A stretch of DNA of 38,363 nt from Nostoc mirabile CHAB5784 (GTDB lineage Bacteria; Cyanobacteriota; Cyanobacteriia; Cyanobacteriales; Nostocaceae): positions 1 through 38,363 of the forward strand of contig NZ_JAIVFS010000077.1 in the NCBI RefSeq assembly GCF_020829645.1. The letters are read 5' to 3'. The position numbers and the translations under genes are program-made. Within the stretch, counting starts at the first letter, position 1. The number at the start of each line of letters is the position of its first letter. A model generated the notes under the pieces. That model made no database searches. It was not told the origin of the DNA and saw only the letters and a program-made list of their open reading frames with translations. This document shows positions 6,470 through 14,264 of the stretch, in pieces.

Positions 6470-8371
6470 ATGGAAGATCCGAAACCGCCTGAAAACCGCA
6501 ATATTAATACTGGAGGAGGTAATTATAACGAACGGATTGAAGGTGACTATATTCAAGGTAATGTTTTTCAAAATATTTTTAATATTCTAGGTGGGCAGAC
6601 AACAAAACCAGTAGGCGACCCTGCTCGACCAAAGAATGAACGGATACTATTAGCCGCAGTCAAGGAAGAAGTTACTGCACGGTTAAGGCAGTCGCTCCAC
6701 AATGCTGTGCTAATTAATCTGGGCAAAGAGTCACAACCGCAACAAGTAAAGCGCCCTTGGGATGCAGAGATAAAAATTGGTCAAAAACCTCCTGTACCTT
6801 TCCCAGATACCACAACAATTTTAGAAGTTTTTGACTCGCAAGAAATTGCAGGTAAACTGTTGATTTTAGGTGCGCCAGGGTCGGGGAAGACAACTACACA
6901 GTTAGAATTAGCTCAAGCTTTAGTTAGCCGTGCAGAAGAACAGCCTGATTATCCCGTTCCCGTTTTATTCAACTTGTCCTCTTGGAAAGATGACCGACAA
7001 TCTATAACTAATTGGTTAGTGGCAGAACTCAAATCTAAATATGGTGTTTCAAATAAACTTGGTAAAGAATGGGTAGACAATCACCAATTACTACCATTGC
7101 TTGATGGTTTAGATGAACTTGAGCCACAACGTCAAGAATTGTGCGTCCATGCAATTAATCAGTTTTTAGCAGGCGAAACTAGACCGTTTTATCTAGTTGT
7201 TTGTAGTCGGATTGAGGAATATAGTAACTACTCAACTCAATTACAACTTAACGGTGCTATCTACTTACAGCCTTTAACCAATAATCAAATTTGTGATTAT
7301 CTAAGCAGTATTAAATATATAGAACTATGGTCAACCATCAGCCGCGACTTAGACTTACTAGAGTTAGTTAAAACTCCATTACTACTTAGCATTACTGTTC
7401 TAGCATCTCAAGAAATATCTGTTGAACAATGGCAGCATTTGAACTCTACAGCAGACCGTCTTCAGTATTTGCTAGATGCCTATGTAGGGCGGATGTTGAC
7501 ACGAGATATTAACAGTAGGATATACCTCAAGAAAAAGCTCCCTAATGCTAGAGACACACGATTGTGGCTTGTTTGGTTAGCTAAACAAATGCAAAGAGAA
7601 TCAAAAACGGAGTTTCTGATTGAAGAAATGCAGCCTACTTGGTTAATTAGTAAATCTCATAAACTCAGCTATAGGCTGAGTTTAGGGCTGAGTTTCGGAC
7701 TGATTTATGGATTGATTGTAGGGCAGATGTATGGGGAGGTAGGGCTGTTGTTTTTGCAGATTGTAGGGCAGATTGTAGGGCAAATTTTAGGACTGAGTTT
7801 AGGACTCATTTATGGGCTAATCTCTGAGCTAAATTCAGAAATAATAGAGTTAAAAGAAAAAATTATTTTTCGGAGAAATAACAAAATAAACTTAATTTTT
7901 TGGCTGATTGTAGGACTGATTTGGGGGCTGAGTGTAGGGCTGAGTGTAGGGCTGAGTGTAGGGCTGAGTGTAGGGCTTAATGGGCTGATTTGGGGGGTGA
8001 GTGTAGGGCTGAGTGTAGGGCTTGATGGGCTTGATTGGCAGCCTGACCTAGCCATAGAAAATAAAAAAATTGCTAATCAAGGTATTTGGAAGTCTGCATC
8101 CAATGCTGTTTTTTTCTTGCTGATTTTTGGGCTGATTGGAGCGCTGACTGTAGCGCTGATTTTTGGGCTGCTTTATGGTGGTAGAACCTGCATTCAACAC
8201 TTCACCCTGCGCCTTTTTCTCTACCGCAACGGTTACATCCCCTGGAATTACGCCCGTTTCCTCGACTACTGCACAGAGCGATTATTCCTCCAACGTGTTG
8301 GTGGTCGCTACCGATTTATCCACAAACTACTGCAAGACCACTTCGCCCAAATGGAGTTCAAGCGAGATTAG
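6470..8371 (+). CDS. NACHT-domain NTPase with repeat membrane domain
   Basis: A protein of 633 aa. Residues 10-31 (RNINTGGGNYNERIEGDYIQG) repeat a motif in the upstream pentapeptide protein. A NACHT-type STAND NTPase follows: Walker A GAPGSGKTT at 134-142, Walker B LLPLLDGLDEL at 207-217 and a sensor-like CSRIEEYSNY at 245-254. From about residue 400 come hydrophobic glycine repeats (SVGL, GLIYGLIVG), probably several membrane helices, encoded partly by a 12-base tandem repeat. The C-terminal YIPWNYARFLDYCTERLFL and RVGGRYRFIHKLLQDHFA are typical of cyanobacterial NACHT membrane proteins. STAND NTPases act as switches that oligomerise on sensing a trigger, often in antiphage defence. Here there is no LRR or TPR sensor, so the sensing part may be the membrane domain or the partner. 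It lies 75 bases after the partner, same strand. Confidence 0.85.
   Translation: MEDPKPPENRNINTGGGNYNERIEGDYIQGNVFQNIFNILGGQTTKPVGDPARPKNERILLAAVKEEVTARLRQSLHNAVLINLGKESQPQQVKRPWDAEIKIGQKPPVPFPDTTTILEVFDSQEIAGKLLILGAPGSGKTTTQLELAQALVSRAEEQPDYPVPVLFNLSSWKDDRQSITNWLVAELKSKYGVSNKLGKEWVDNHQLLPLLDGLDELEPQRQELCVHAINQFLAGETRPFYLVVCSRIEEYSNYSTQLQLNGAIYLQPLTNNQICDYLSSIKYIELWSTISRDLDLLELVKTPLLLSITVLASQEISVEQWQHLNSTADRLQYLLDAYVGRMLTRDINSRIYLKKKLPNARDTRLWLVWLAKQMQRESKTEFLIEEMQPTWLISKSHKLSYRLSLGLSFGLIYGLIVGQMYGEVGLLFLQIVGQIVGQILGLSLGLIYGLISELNSEIIELKEKIIFRRNNKINLIFWLIVGLIWGLSVGLSVGLSVGLSVGLNGLIWGVSVGLSVGLDGLDWQPDLAIENKKIANQGIWKSASNAVFFLLIFGLIGALTVALIFGLLYGGRTCIQHFTLRLFLYRNGYIPWNYARFLDYCTERLFLQRVGGRYRFIHKLLQDHFAQMEFKRD
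7924..8025 (+). repeat. 12-base tandem repeat GGGCTGAGTGTA within NACHT gene
   Basis: Four perfect consecutive units at about 7926-7975 and further interrupted units up to 8025. They encode (S)VGL repeats of the membrane domain. The 12-base unit keeps the frame, so copy number can change without disrupting the protein. Confidence 0.8.
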
Positions 8372-8402
8372 CCAGTATCAGGTTCGTCTTCTAGCCTCTA
8401 CT

Positions 8403-9002
8403 TTAACGCTCTCGCTTTCTAAATTCCCAAGGAGGTACTGCGTTGGAGTCATTCCACACCCCAGCCCGGTTTGCGATCGCCATCTGCTCAGACTGTTCTA
8501 TCACTCCCTTATTTGGACAGTTATTGCTGTAGCGGGTATAGTGTCGGGCAAATCCAGCCCTAACCATGTCACCGTTTAAAAATATCTCTTCTTCGCTTTG
8601 GTATCCCGGCGTTCCTGGTCGCGGCTTTACAAACACTTCAGCAACAGTTCTCCCATACCTATCTTGTTCAATGGGAGTAATTGTAACCGTGCCGTCTCCC
8701 TTGTCAATAAGAGATTGCAGGTAAGACTTCGCTTGTGGCCCTAGCTTCTGTTGCTTCTCGACTGCATCAATCCCACAGAACCGGATTTTTTTAGTCTCCC
8801 CGTCACGTTTAACTGTAATCGTGTCCCCATCGGCAACACTCGCCACTGTCCATTTTTCAGACAGTGCCATTGCGCGGGGTGATGTGGAATCCGCCGCCGC
8901 TTCCACGAGTGATTTAGTTCTGGGGGATATACCTGCTACAGCAACAATAGCAGCGACAGAGGCAAGTAAGAAAGCTGGGCTATTCAGGAGGTTTTTGGGC
9001 AT
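8403..9002 (-). CDS. Secreted thermonuclease (staphylococcal nuclease family)
   Basis: A 199-aa protein. The N-terminal hydrophobic segment LLNSPAFLLASVAAIVAVAGI is a signal peptide or membrane anchor. The nuclease core starts at about residue 50: VASVADGDTITVKRDGETKK, then IRFCGIDAVEKQQ and later EQDRYGRTVAEVFV. These supply the Asp, Arg, Asp, Glu and Arg residues used by staphylococcal nuclease for Ca2+ binding and phosphate hydrolysis. It would cut DNA or RNA outside the cytoplasm. It is convergent with the NACHT gene (31 bases between stops) and its upstream region is shared with the secreted protein at 9426. Related nucleases occur on many cyanobacterial plasmids near transfer-like genes. 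Confidence 0.88.
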   Translation of the reverse strand: MPKNLLNSPAFLLASVAAIVAVAGISPRTKSLVEAAADSTSPRAMALSEKWTVASVADGDTITVKRDGETKKIRFCGIDAVEKQQKLGPQAKSYLQSLIDKGDGTVTITPIEQDRYGRTVAEVFVKPRPGTPGYQSEEEIFLNGDMVRAGFARHYTRYSNNCPNKGVIEQSEQMAIANRAGVWNDSNAVPPWEFRKRER

Positions 9003-9425
9003 TGATAACTATCTTTGCTGTAATACTCCTATTAGTTTGCCCAGTTATCTTGACTTTCTTTTCATAGCTATGGCTTTTTTCTTTTTGAGACTGTTATTTA
9101 TTTGTCTGCCGGACACTATTAATCCTATGCAATTGTCTGCCAGATAAGAACTATTTAATTCAACATACAAACACGAAATATTAATACTTGTCTGCCCAAT
9201 ATTAAGTTAAAAAAATACTTGTACGACAGATAATAAAATTACTTATTTATTCAGATAATTTTATATTAAATTTACATAATTACCAGCATATTTTCTCAAA
9301 AAAGCTAATTAAATATGTTTAAATAAAAGTTTATAATTCAGTAAGTTTACTCTTTATGAACAATAAAAATATAGATGAATATGGTTTCAACGAAATACCA
9401 AATTGAACTTGAATATTGGTGATTT
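9003..9425. promoter_or_regulatory. Divergent AT-rich promoter region with TCTGCC repeats
   Basis: No gene seen. Between the thermonuclease (minus) and the secreted protein (plus), the region holds at least four related elements: TTTGTCTGCCGGACA (9101-9115), TTGTCTGCCAGATAAG (9133-9148), TTGTCTGCCCAATAT (9189-9203) and TTGTACGACAGATAATAA (9219-9236). Read on the minus strand, the second and fourth become TTATCTGGCAGACAA and TTATCTGTCGTACAA, close to the sequence at 20779-20792. They look like sites for a common regulator. Confidence 0.45.
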
Positions 9426-10076
9426 ATGAAAAAGTTTCAAATAGCTAAGTTTGGGTTAATTGCAACTGCTGCACTTAGTGCGATTGCTTCCTCTATTTTC
9501 CCAGCAGCAGCGCTTAAATATGGTAGTGCTGATGTTTACCGTGTTGGATCTGGATCATCATCTGTGATCTACTTTCACGGCACAGCTTCCTCTAGCATCA
9601 GCGCTGATATTGGTTATGTGAGCAAAGTTTCCTCAAAGTTGGCTGGTGCTTGTGGAGAAATTGTACTTTCTAGCAGCACTGTTGGGACATCCCCGACACT
9701 AAAAGTTAATTCAACAACCGTTACAATTGCCTCTTTACCAACTCAATTGCTTCCAACTTGCACAAGTGGAAGTTTTGCAGAAGCTAGAAGCGCAAATTTC
9801 AAAACTCCTGATGGAAAAGTTGTATTAGTCGGTAACACAGCCGGAACCAGCGCTACTCTTGATGTCCCCAAAGCCACAGTTAAAACTGTCAAGATTAACG
9901 CTTGCGGATTTGGTTCTTTTAAGGGAAGTGATTCTGCTCCACTACCAACAACTTTTAAAGTAGGTTCGACGACTTACACAGTTGCCAGCCTGCCTAATGC
10001 TATGGATGCGCCTAAATGCACCTCTGGCGTTGGCTATGTCCCTGCATCTTGGCTGAGTGTTGGTGGTGGAAGCTAA
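9426..10076 (+). CDS. Ser/Thr-rich secreted protein with internal duplication
   Basis: A 216-aa protein with a clear signal peptide (MKKFQIAKFGLIATAALSAI, cleavage near ASSIFPAAA). The mature part is rich in Ser, Thr, Gly and Val and is probably all-beta. Two halves resemble each other: residues 75-114 (ACGEIVLS, TVTIASLPTQLLPTCTSG) and 159-200 (ACGFGSFK, TYTVASLPNAMDAPKCTSG), each with a cysteine pair (C76/C112 and C160/C198) suited to disulfides. I do not recognise a family. A terminator follows, then an O-antigen-ligase-like gene. The Ser/Thr-rich surface makes it a possible glycosylation substrate of that enzyme, which is inference. Expression may be controlled by the TCTGCC repeats upstream. 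Confidence 0.75.
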   Translation: MKKFQIAKFGLIATAALSAIASSIFPAAALKYGSADVYRVGSGSSSVIYFHGTASSSISADIGYVSKVSSKLAGACGEIVLSSSTVGTSPTLKVNSTTVTIASLPTQLLPTCTSGSFAEARSANFKTPDGKVVLVGNTAGTSATLDVPKATVKTVKINACGFGSFKGSDSAPLPTTFKVGSTTYTVASLPNAMDAPKCTSGVGYVPASWLSVGGGS

Positions 10077-10109
10077 ATTAATAATTTTATGATTAATTAG
10101 CTATAAAAG

Positions 10110-10137
10110 TGAGGTTGAGTTATCAGCCTCATTTTTT
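10110..10137 (+). terminator. Rho-independent terminator
   Basis: TGAGGTTGA pairs with TCAGCCTCA (one T-G wobble) around a four-base loop, followed by six T. It lies 34 bases after the secreted-protein stop codon. Confidence 0.8.
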
Positions 10138-10146
10138 CATGGGTAT

Positions 10147-11370
10147 ATGAATAATTTAATTACTCTACTTTTCTGCTTCAGCATTATTCTTATAAATCCT
10201 TTAGGTGTAGATAGAGGAGCTATTTGGAGCCAGCCAAAAATCTTAGCTGTTGAGCTAATCATAATTGTGAATCTGTTCATAATTTCTCAGCACTGGAAAT
10301 TATTAAGATTTCCTAAACTATGGAAAGTAGTAGCAGCATTGTGGGGATTGTTTCTCACGATTGGAGCGATCGCAACCATTAATAGCCCCGAATCAGTGCG
10401 ATCGCTCCTCGGACAATCCACTGCAAAAGATGGGCTTTTGTACTGGGGATTAATTGCTGTCTTCACCTTGAGTAATGCTCTAGTATTGAAGTTAAAACCG
10501 GAAATAGGAAAGCAGCAACTAAAAGGCTTAGTAATTGGTGGTGTAATTCTTGGCTTAAGTATCTTTCCTCAAGTTTTCAACTGGCATGTTGATTACACTG
10601 TTACATCAGGGCAATTATTTAAAAGTCACATTCTCCAAAGTACTATTTATCGAGAGCAGCAGCCCATAGGTTTATACTCTCACAGAGGTTTTGTATCTTT
10701 TGTACTGGCAGCAGTGGCAATAATAGCCCTGGTAGGATGGCGCAGTTCGTGGATTAGTACAAAGCTTGCAGTTGTAGCTGAAAGCGTAGTTATTCCGGCT
10801 CTTTTGCTTACTCAGACACGAGCCGGATTACTCGCCTTGCTTGTAGGGGCTAGTTATCTCTTAGGAAGAAAGCATTATAAATTGATTTTGACTGGTGCGA
10901 TCGCTTGCATTCTAACTATTACTTTATTATCCACAACTAGAAATATTAATAATCACTCAATGATTGACCAAATTACATCAGATAGAACTTATCTTTGGAA
11001 AATATCAACCACCAGAATTAAAATGCGTCCCTTTGGATGGGGGTTTGATGGCTTTGAAATTGCCTACCCGCATCTTCCAGACGGCACAATCAAAACTCTG
11101 CCTATGACAGCAACTAAAGCCCACAATCTCTTTATAGATACTGCCTTATCAGTGGGAATCATAGGATTAACTGTGTATTTGGGGTTGATAGGCTTTTGCC
11201 TGTGGTGTGTAGTCAAATCACCTTATCGGGACATTGGAGCAGTTGCGATCGCATACCTAATTTTCACTCTCACATGGTACGAATCTGCCCAATATACACA
11301 CATATTTTGGTGGTCTTTAAGTTTCTTCGGCTATGAAAAGGTTAATCGCGGCGACTCTATTAGTAATTAG
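10147..11370 (+). CDS. O-antigen ligase / O-oligosaccharyltransferase-like membrane protein
   Basis: A 407-aa polytopic membrane protein with about ten hydrophobic segments. The Wzy_C signature regions are visible: TQTRAGLLALLVGA after the middle helices, SDRTYLWKIS, then a large periplasmic loop with FGWGFDGFEIAYPHL and KAHNLFIDTALSVGIIGL. The AHN histidine corresponds in position to the one important in WaaL/PglL-type enzymes. The family joins lipid-linked glycans to lipid A, polymerises them, or transfers them to Ser/Thr of pilins and secreted proteins. Neighbours are a Ser/Thr-rich secreted protein and, on the same plasmid, a pseudopilin, so a protein O-glycosylation role is plausible. 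Its end overlaps the start of the next gene by 38 bases, suggesting coupling. Confidence 0.8.
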   Translation: MNNLITLLFCFSIILINPLGVDRGAIWSQPKILAVELIIIVNLFIISQHWKLLRFPKLWKVVAALWGLFLTIGAIATINSPESVRSLLGQSTAKDGLLYWGLIAVFTLSNALVLKLKPEIGKQQLKGLVIGGVILGLSIFPQVFNWHVDYTVTSGQLFKSHILQSTIYREQQPIGLYSHRGFVSFVLAAVAIIALVGWRSSWISTKLAVVAESVVIPALLLTQTRAGLLALLVGASYLLGRKHYKLILTGAIACILTITLLSTTRNINNHSMIDQITSDRTYLWKISTTRIKMRPFGWGFDGFEIAYPHLPDGTIKTLPMTATKAHNLFIDTALSVGIIGLTVYLGLIGFCLWCVVKSPYRDIGAVAIAYLIFTLTWYESAQYTHIFWWSLSFFGYEKVNRGDSISN

Positions 11371-13198
11371 TTATCAGTTAACAGCCACAGCATGGACACC
11401 AGAATTAGAAGCTGGTTTTCAAGAGCGAAAGCAGCAATATTTAGAAAAGTTTGAATCTGGGAAATATGGATCAACTGCTTATGAGTATGAGAAACAGTCC
11501 TATCCAAGGGCGATGATTGATTTTCTTAGAGGAAACAGAGAGCAAGCGATCGCATTCCTCCAAGCTGATGATGCAGATTCCTCTAAGAATAGCCACATTT
11601 TAGGGTTTGATTTTTACTCTGGTTTCACTTTGAAAGGGCAGATTAGAAAGTACTTTGGTTTTGGTCAGTTCCTCAACCCCAGTTATAAAAGCAGGATGCA
11701 GGAGGCAATGAGGATTTTTACGAAAGTTGACCCCCTAACTCAACACTTCCCACAACCTCGAAAGTTTTGGGAAAATTCCACAGATAACTGTGACACCTGG
11801 ATTGATTGCAGAAACACCGATAACCTCCGCGCTATGCGTGATACCAGCGCCTACCTAATGGCTGAGGAGACTGGAAACGAGCGTACACGGCAAATCTACA
11901 AAGCAAGAATTGCAGAGAAGGTGCGATCGCTCTACCAAATTGGACAAGGTGAATGGGATAGTGAGGCTTATCTTGGCCACGCTCTGACCACTTACGTTAA
12001 TCTGTATGACTTTGCCAAAGATCCAGAGGTAAAGGCGATCGCTAAATCTGCCCTAGACTGGTTTACCATCACCGGGGCGCTGAAGTATTGGCGCGGTGGA
12101 TTCGGTGGGCCATCCAAACGTGATTATAGCGATGGTAACTGTGTATGGTGTTCTGGGGCATCTCGCGCACTGGGTCTATATTTCGGAGATTCACCCCTGG
12201 AGGATAAAAACCAAGACCCTGATTTAGTTCACCTTGTTACTAGTTCCTATCGTCCCCCACTAGCAGCTGTGGCACTAGCAAGGAAACAGTTTACTAAACC
12301 TCTGGAACTGCTTAATTCAAAACCGACTTATGAAAATTGGAAGCCTGGGGGAAGTGACAAACCACAGTTTTATGAAACTCTGTATTTTGGTAATAGTTTT
12401 CAACTGGGGACACTGGCGCAAGGTTCTGGCGGGGATTGGAACGGATTTAAATTAATGGCTTATAACTCACACCGGGGCGTTGACTATTTCATTGCGGCGA
12501 CTGGGACAGATCCAACTAAAATATCAACTTCGTCAGTGGGTAACAATGCTGTTGCTCAATATCAAAACCTTGTTATTTGGCTGAATGATAAACCGTCACC
12601 ATTCCAATTTTTCCTGCCTAAGTCTGCTCATACTGAGATTCTTAGAGGAAACCTGTTTATTAGATTTGAGAAAACATGGCTTGCGATCGCACCCATGAAC
12701 CTAAAATTTGATGCTGTTAACAATAATCTGAATCGTTACCCTGATGACCAAATACTAACAGCCATTGCCACAGGACAAGAAGAAAGCGGTTTTGCTTTGG
12801 AAGTAGGCGAGGCTGAAAGTTATACAAGCTGGGAACAGTTTAAGAGGTCAATTTTACTAAATTCTAAATTGAAAATCAGTGATGGAACTGCTGAATATAT
12901 TTCCTCTAAGAAAAAGGTAAAGATAGAACACCAGGGGCGAAAACTGCCGAAAGTGTGGAGAGATGGACGTTACCATGATTGGCGAACTCATTATGATGTT
13001 TACCGCAGTGAGCCAGAGAAAGGGTCTTGTTGTCTCAACAAAGAGGGACTGGCGTTAGCGCAAGCGGTAGCGACGCAGGAGCGTCACCCGAAGGGTGATA
13101 CCAGCAACATGAATAAAGCCCCCATTTACCAAGCTTGGAAAGGTGGAAAGCTAGAGGTAATTGTAGGTGGTGAACATTTCAAATCTCAGCGTCCTTGA
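11333..13198 (+). CDS. Large secreted protein, possibly polysaccharide-lyase-like
   Basis: A 621-aa protein with a signal peptide (MKRLIAATLLVISYQLTATA). The first 300 residues look like paired helices, as in alpha/alpha-toroid domains of polysaccharide lyases. The second half is beta-rich (DYFIAATGTDPTK, NLFIRFEKTWLAIAPMNL, AIATGQEESGFALEVG), like the C-terminal sandwich of heparinase-type proteins. I cannot assign an activity; some His, Tyr and Arg of a lyase site may be there (YNSHRGVDYF) but this is not proven. It overlaps the O-antigen-ligase-like gene and may modify or process a glycan. Its C-terminal coding part carries an in-frame dispersed repeat (13050-13104), and the gene holds four copies of the TCTTAGAGG word. 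Confidence 0.6.
   Translation: MKRLIAATLLVISYQLTATAWTPELEAGFQERKQQYLEKFESGKYGSTAYEYEKQSYPRAMIDFLRGNREQAIAFLQADDADSSKNSHILGFDFYSGFTLKGQIRKYFGFGQFLNPSYKSRMQEAMRIFTKVDPLTQHFPQPRKFWENSTDNCDTWIDCRNTDNLRAMRDTSAYLMAEETGNERTRQIYKARIAEKVRSLYQIGQGEWDSEAYLGHALTTYVNLYDFAKDPEVKAIAKSALDWFTITGALKYWRGGFGGPSKRDYSDGNCVWCSGASRALGLYFGDSPLEDKNQDPDLVHLVTSSYRPPLAAVALARKQFTKPLELLNSKPTYENWKPGGSDKPQFYETLYFGNSFQLGTLAQGSGGDWNGFKLMAYNSHRGVDYFIAATGTDPTKISTSSVGNNAVAQYQNLVIWLNDKPSPFQFFLPKSAHTEILRGNLFIRFEKTWLAIAPMNLKFDAVNNNLNRYPDDQILTAIATGQEESGFALEVGEAESYTSWEQFKRSILLNSKLKISDGTAEYISSKKKVKIEHQGRKLPKVWRDGRYHDWRTHYDVYRSEPEKGSCCLNKEGLALAQAVATQERHPKGDTSNMNKAPIYQAWKGGKLEVIVGGEHFKSQRP
13050..13104 (+). repeat. Nostoc-type dispersed repeat inserted in frame
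   Basis: The stretch GCGTTAGCGCAAGCGGTAGC and the following bases with GCGTCACCCGAAGGGTGAT is of the kind scattered through Nostocales genomes, normally between genes. Here it encodes about 18 residues (LALAQAVATQERHPKGDT) near the C-terminus of the secreted protein, in frame. Confidence 0.65.
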
Positions 13199-14264
13199 TG
13201 CTGAGTACTAACAGCTTAATTGTAAATAGCGATCGCCGCATCTTTGCCCAAGCTCGATAAGTTGTAGCTTTTGTATTATCTAAGCTGTTTTGTCTGGTTA
13301 GATAACTTTCAGTATCGCTATTACCGCGAACGTAACGCAATTCAAACACTTTAAATTGATCTACTGCTCGACTCGCCACAACCTGGGCGGTTTGAAAATC
13401 GGTTCTAGCTTCATCAAAAGCAATTAACGATTGAGCTACTTTATCTCGAATTGTATCCGCCAATTGTGCGCGGCTGCGCTGAAGTTCGGCCACTTTTACC
13501 TGAATATCACTGATAGCGATCGCATTACGTTGCGCGTCAGCATTCCCCCCTTGGGTTCCCTGGAATAATGGTATACCTATTACGTTAAGCAGTCCATTAA
13601 TTAAGCTGGTTTTACCACTAAATATCCCTGCGATATTATCAATTAACCCTGTGCCTGCTGTCTGTGGCTGGCCTGCGGTGGGAGTGGGGCCAAGCAAGTA
13701 CTGTAAGGCTGGAGTTAATATAGACAGTTGAATAGATTTTTTATTCCTTACTTTCGCCTCATTAATTCGCTCGTTGGCTTCAGCAATTCGGGTATCAATT
13801 TCTTTGAGCAAGGGACTTTGTGCAATCGCTTTCTCCTGTAACTGCTGCAAACACACCGCCGACGTTTCTAAGCAAGGAAGTCCGCCGCGCAGCAATCGCC
13901 ACATATCATCATTCATTTCCCTCTCAAGAATCACATCGATAGAAGGCTTATTAAAGGGGTTCTGTTCAAGTTTGGGTAACTTTGAATCAGCATCCTGATC
14001 AGCCTGCTGTGCCTCCGACGCTCCTTCGTCGCTACCGCTAGCGCTATCTGGCGATAAGTTATCCTGTTGCTGCTCGTCCTGGTTTGTCTCGTCCGGTGTA
14101 TCGTCTGGCGTGTCGGAAGAATTCTTCCCACTTGGCAAAGTTGTCGGAGTTGGCGGGGTTTTAACGGGTGTCGGTACTTTGATTGGGACTGATGGGGTTG
14201 ACTGTGCCTGTACTTCCCCTATTCTTAGAGGAAACAGCAGCGCTAATAGTAATAGTTGTCTCAT
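13179..14264 (-). CDS. TolC-like outer-membrane/periplasmic protein (short)
   Basis: A 361-aa protein with a signal peptide (MRQLLLLALLFPLRIGEVQA), a Pro/Thr-rich then Asp/Glu/Gln-rich linker (residues 22-97), and a helical region from about 130. There, VCLQQLQEKAIAQSPLLKEI, IAEANERINEAKVRN, KVAELQRSRAQLADTIRDKV and FQTAQVVASRAVDQFKVFELRY recall the coiled-coil helices of TolC-type efflux proteins, including the FELRYxxGxSD motif. It is shorter than usual TolC (around 430-490 aa) and seems to hold only one helical repeat, so it may not form a standard barrel. It overlaps the HlyD-like gene upstream by 104 bases. An acidic Ser-rich part of the linker is encoded by a dispersed repeat near 14020-14055. 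The TolC-like assignment is moderate. Confidence 0.65.
   Translation of the reverse strand: MRQLLLLALLFPLRIGEVQAQSTPSVPIKVPTPVKTPPTPTTLPSGKNSSDTPDDTPDETNQDEQQQDNLSPDSASGSDEGASEAQQADQDADSKLPKLEQNPFNKPSIDVILEREMNDDMWRLLRGGLPCLETSAVCLQQLQEKAIAQSPLLKEIDTRIAEANERINEAKVRNKKSIQLSILTPALQYLLGPTPTAGQPQTAGTGLIDNIAGIFSGKTSLINGLLNVIGIPLFQGTQGGNADAQRNAIAISDIQVKVAELQRSRAQLADTIRDKVAQSLIAFDEARTDFQTAQVVASRAVDQFKVFELRYVRGNSDTESYLTRQNSLDNTKATTYRAWAKMRRSLFTIKLLVLSIKDAEI
14020..14055 (-). repeat. Dispersed repeat within the TolC-like gene
   Basis: The bases CCGACGCTCCTTCGTCGCTA and the following CCGCTAGCGCT belong to the GC-rich cyanobacterial dispersed repeats also seen at 13050-13104 and 31170-31260. It is read in frame as part of the linker (SASGSDEGASEAQQ). 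Confidence 0.5.

Noticed and set aside
7924..8025. Regular repeats that could suggest a CRISPR array
   Set aside because: The units are directly tandem with no spacers and lie inside a coding region.
8163..8579. Plus-strand open frame of 138 aa
   Set aside because: It overlaps the well-supported end of the NACHT gene and runs antisense into the thermonuclease gene.
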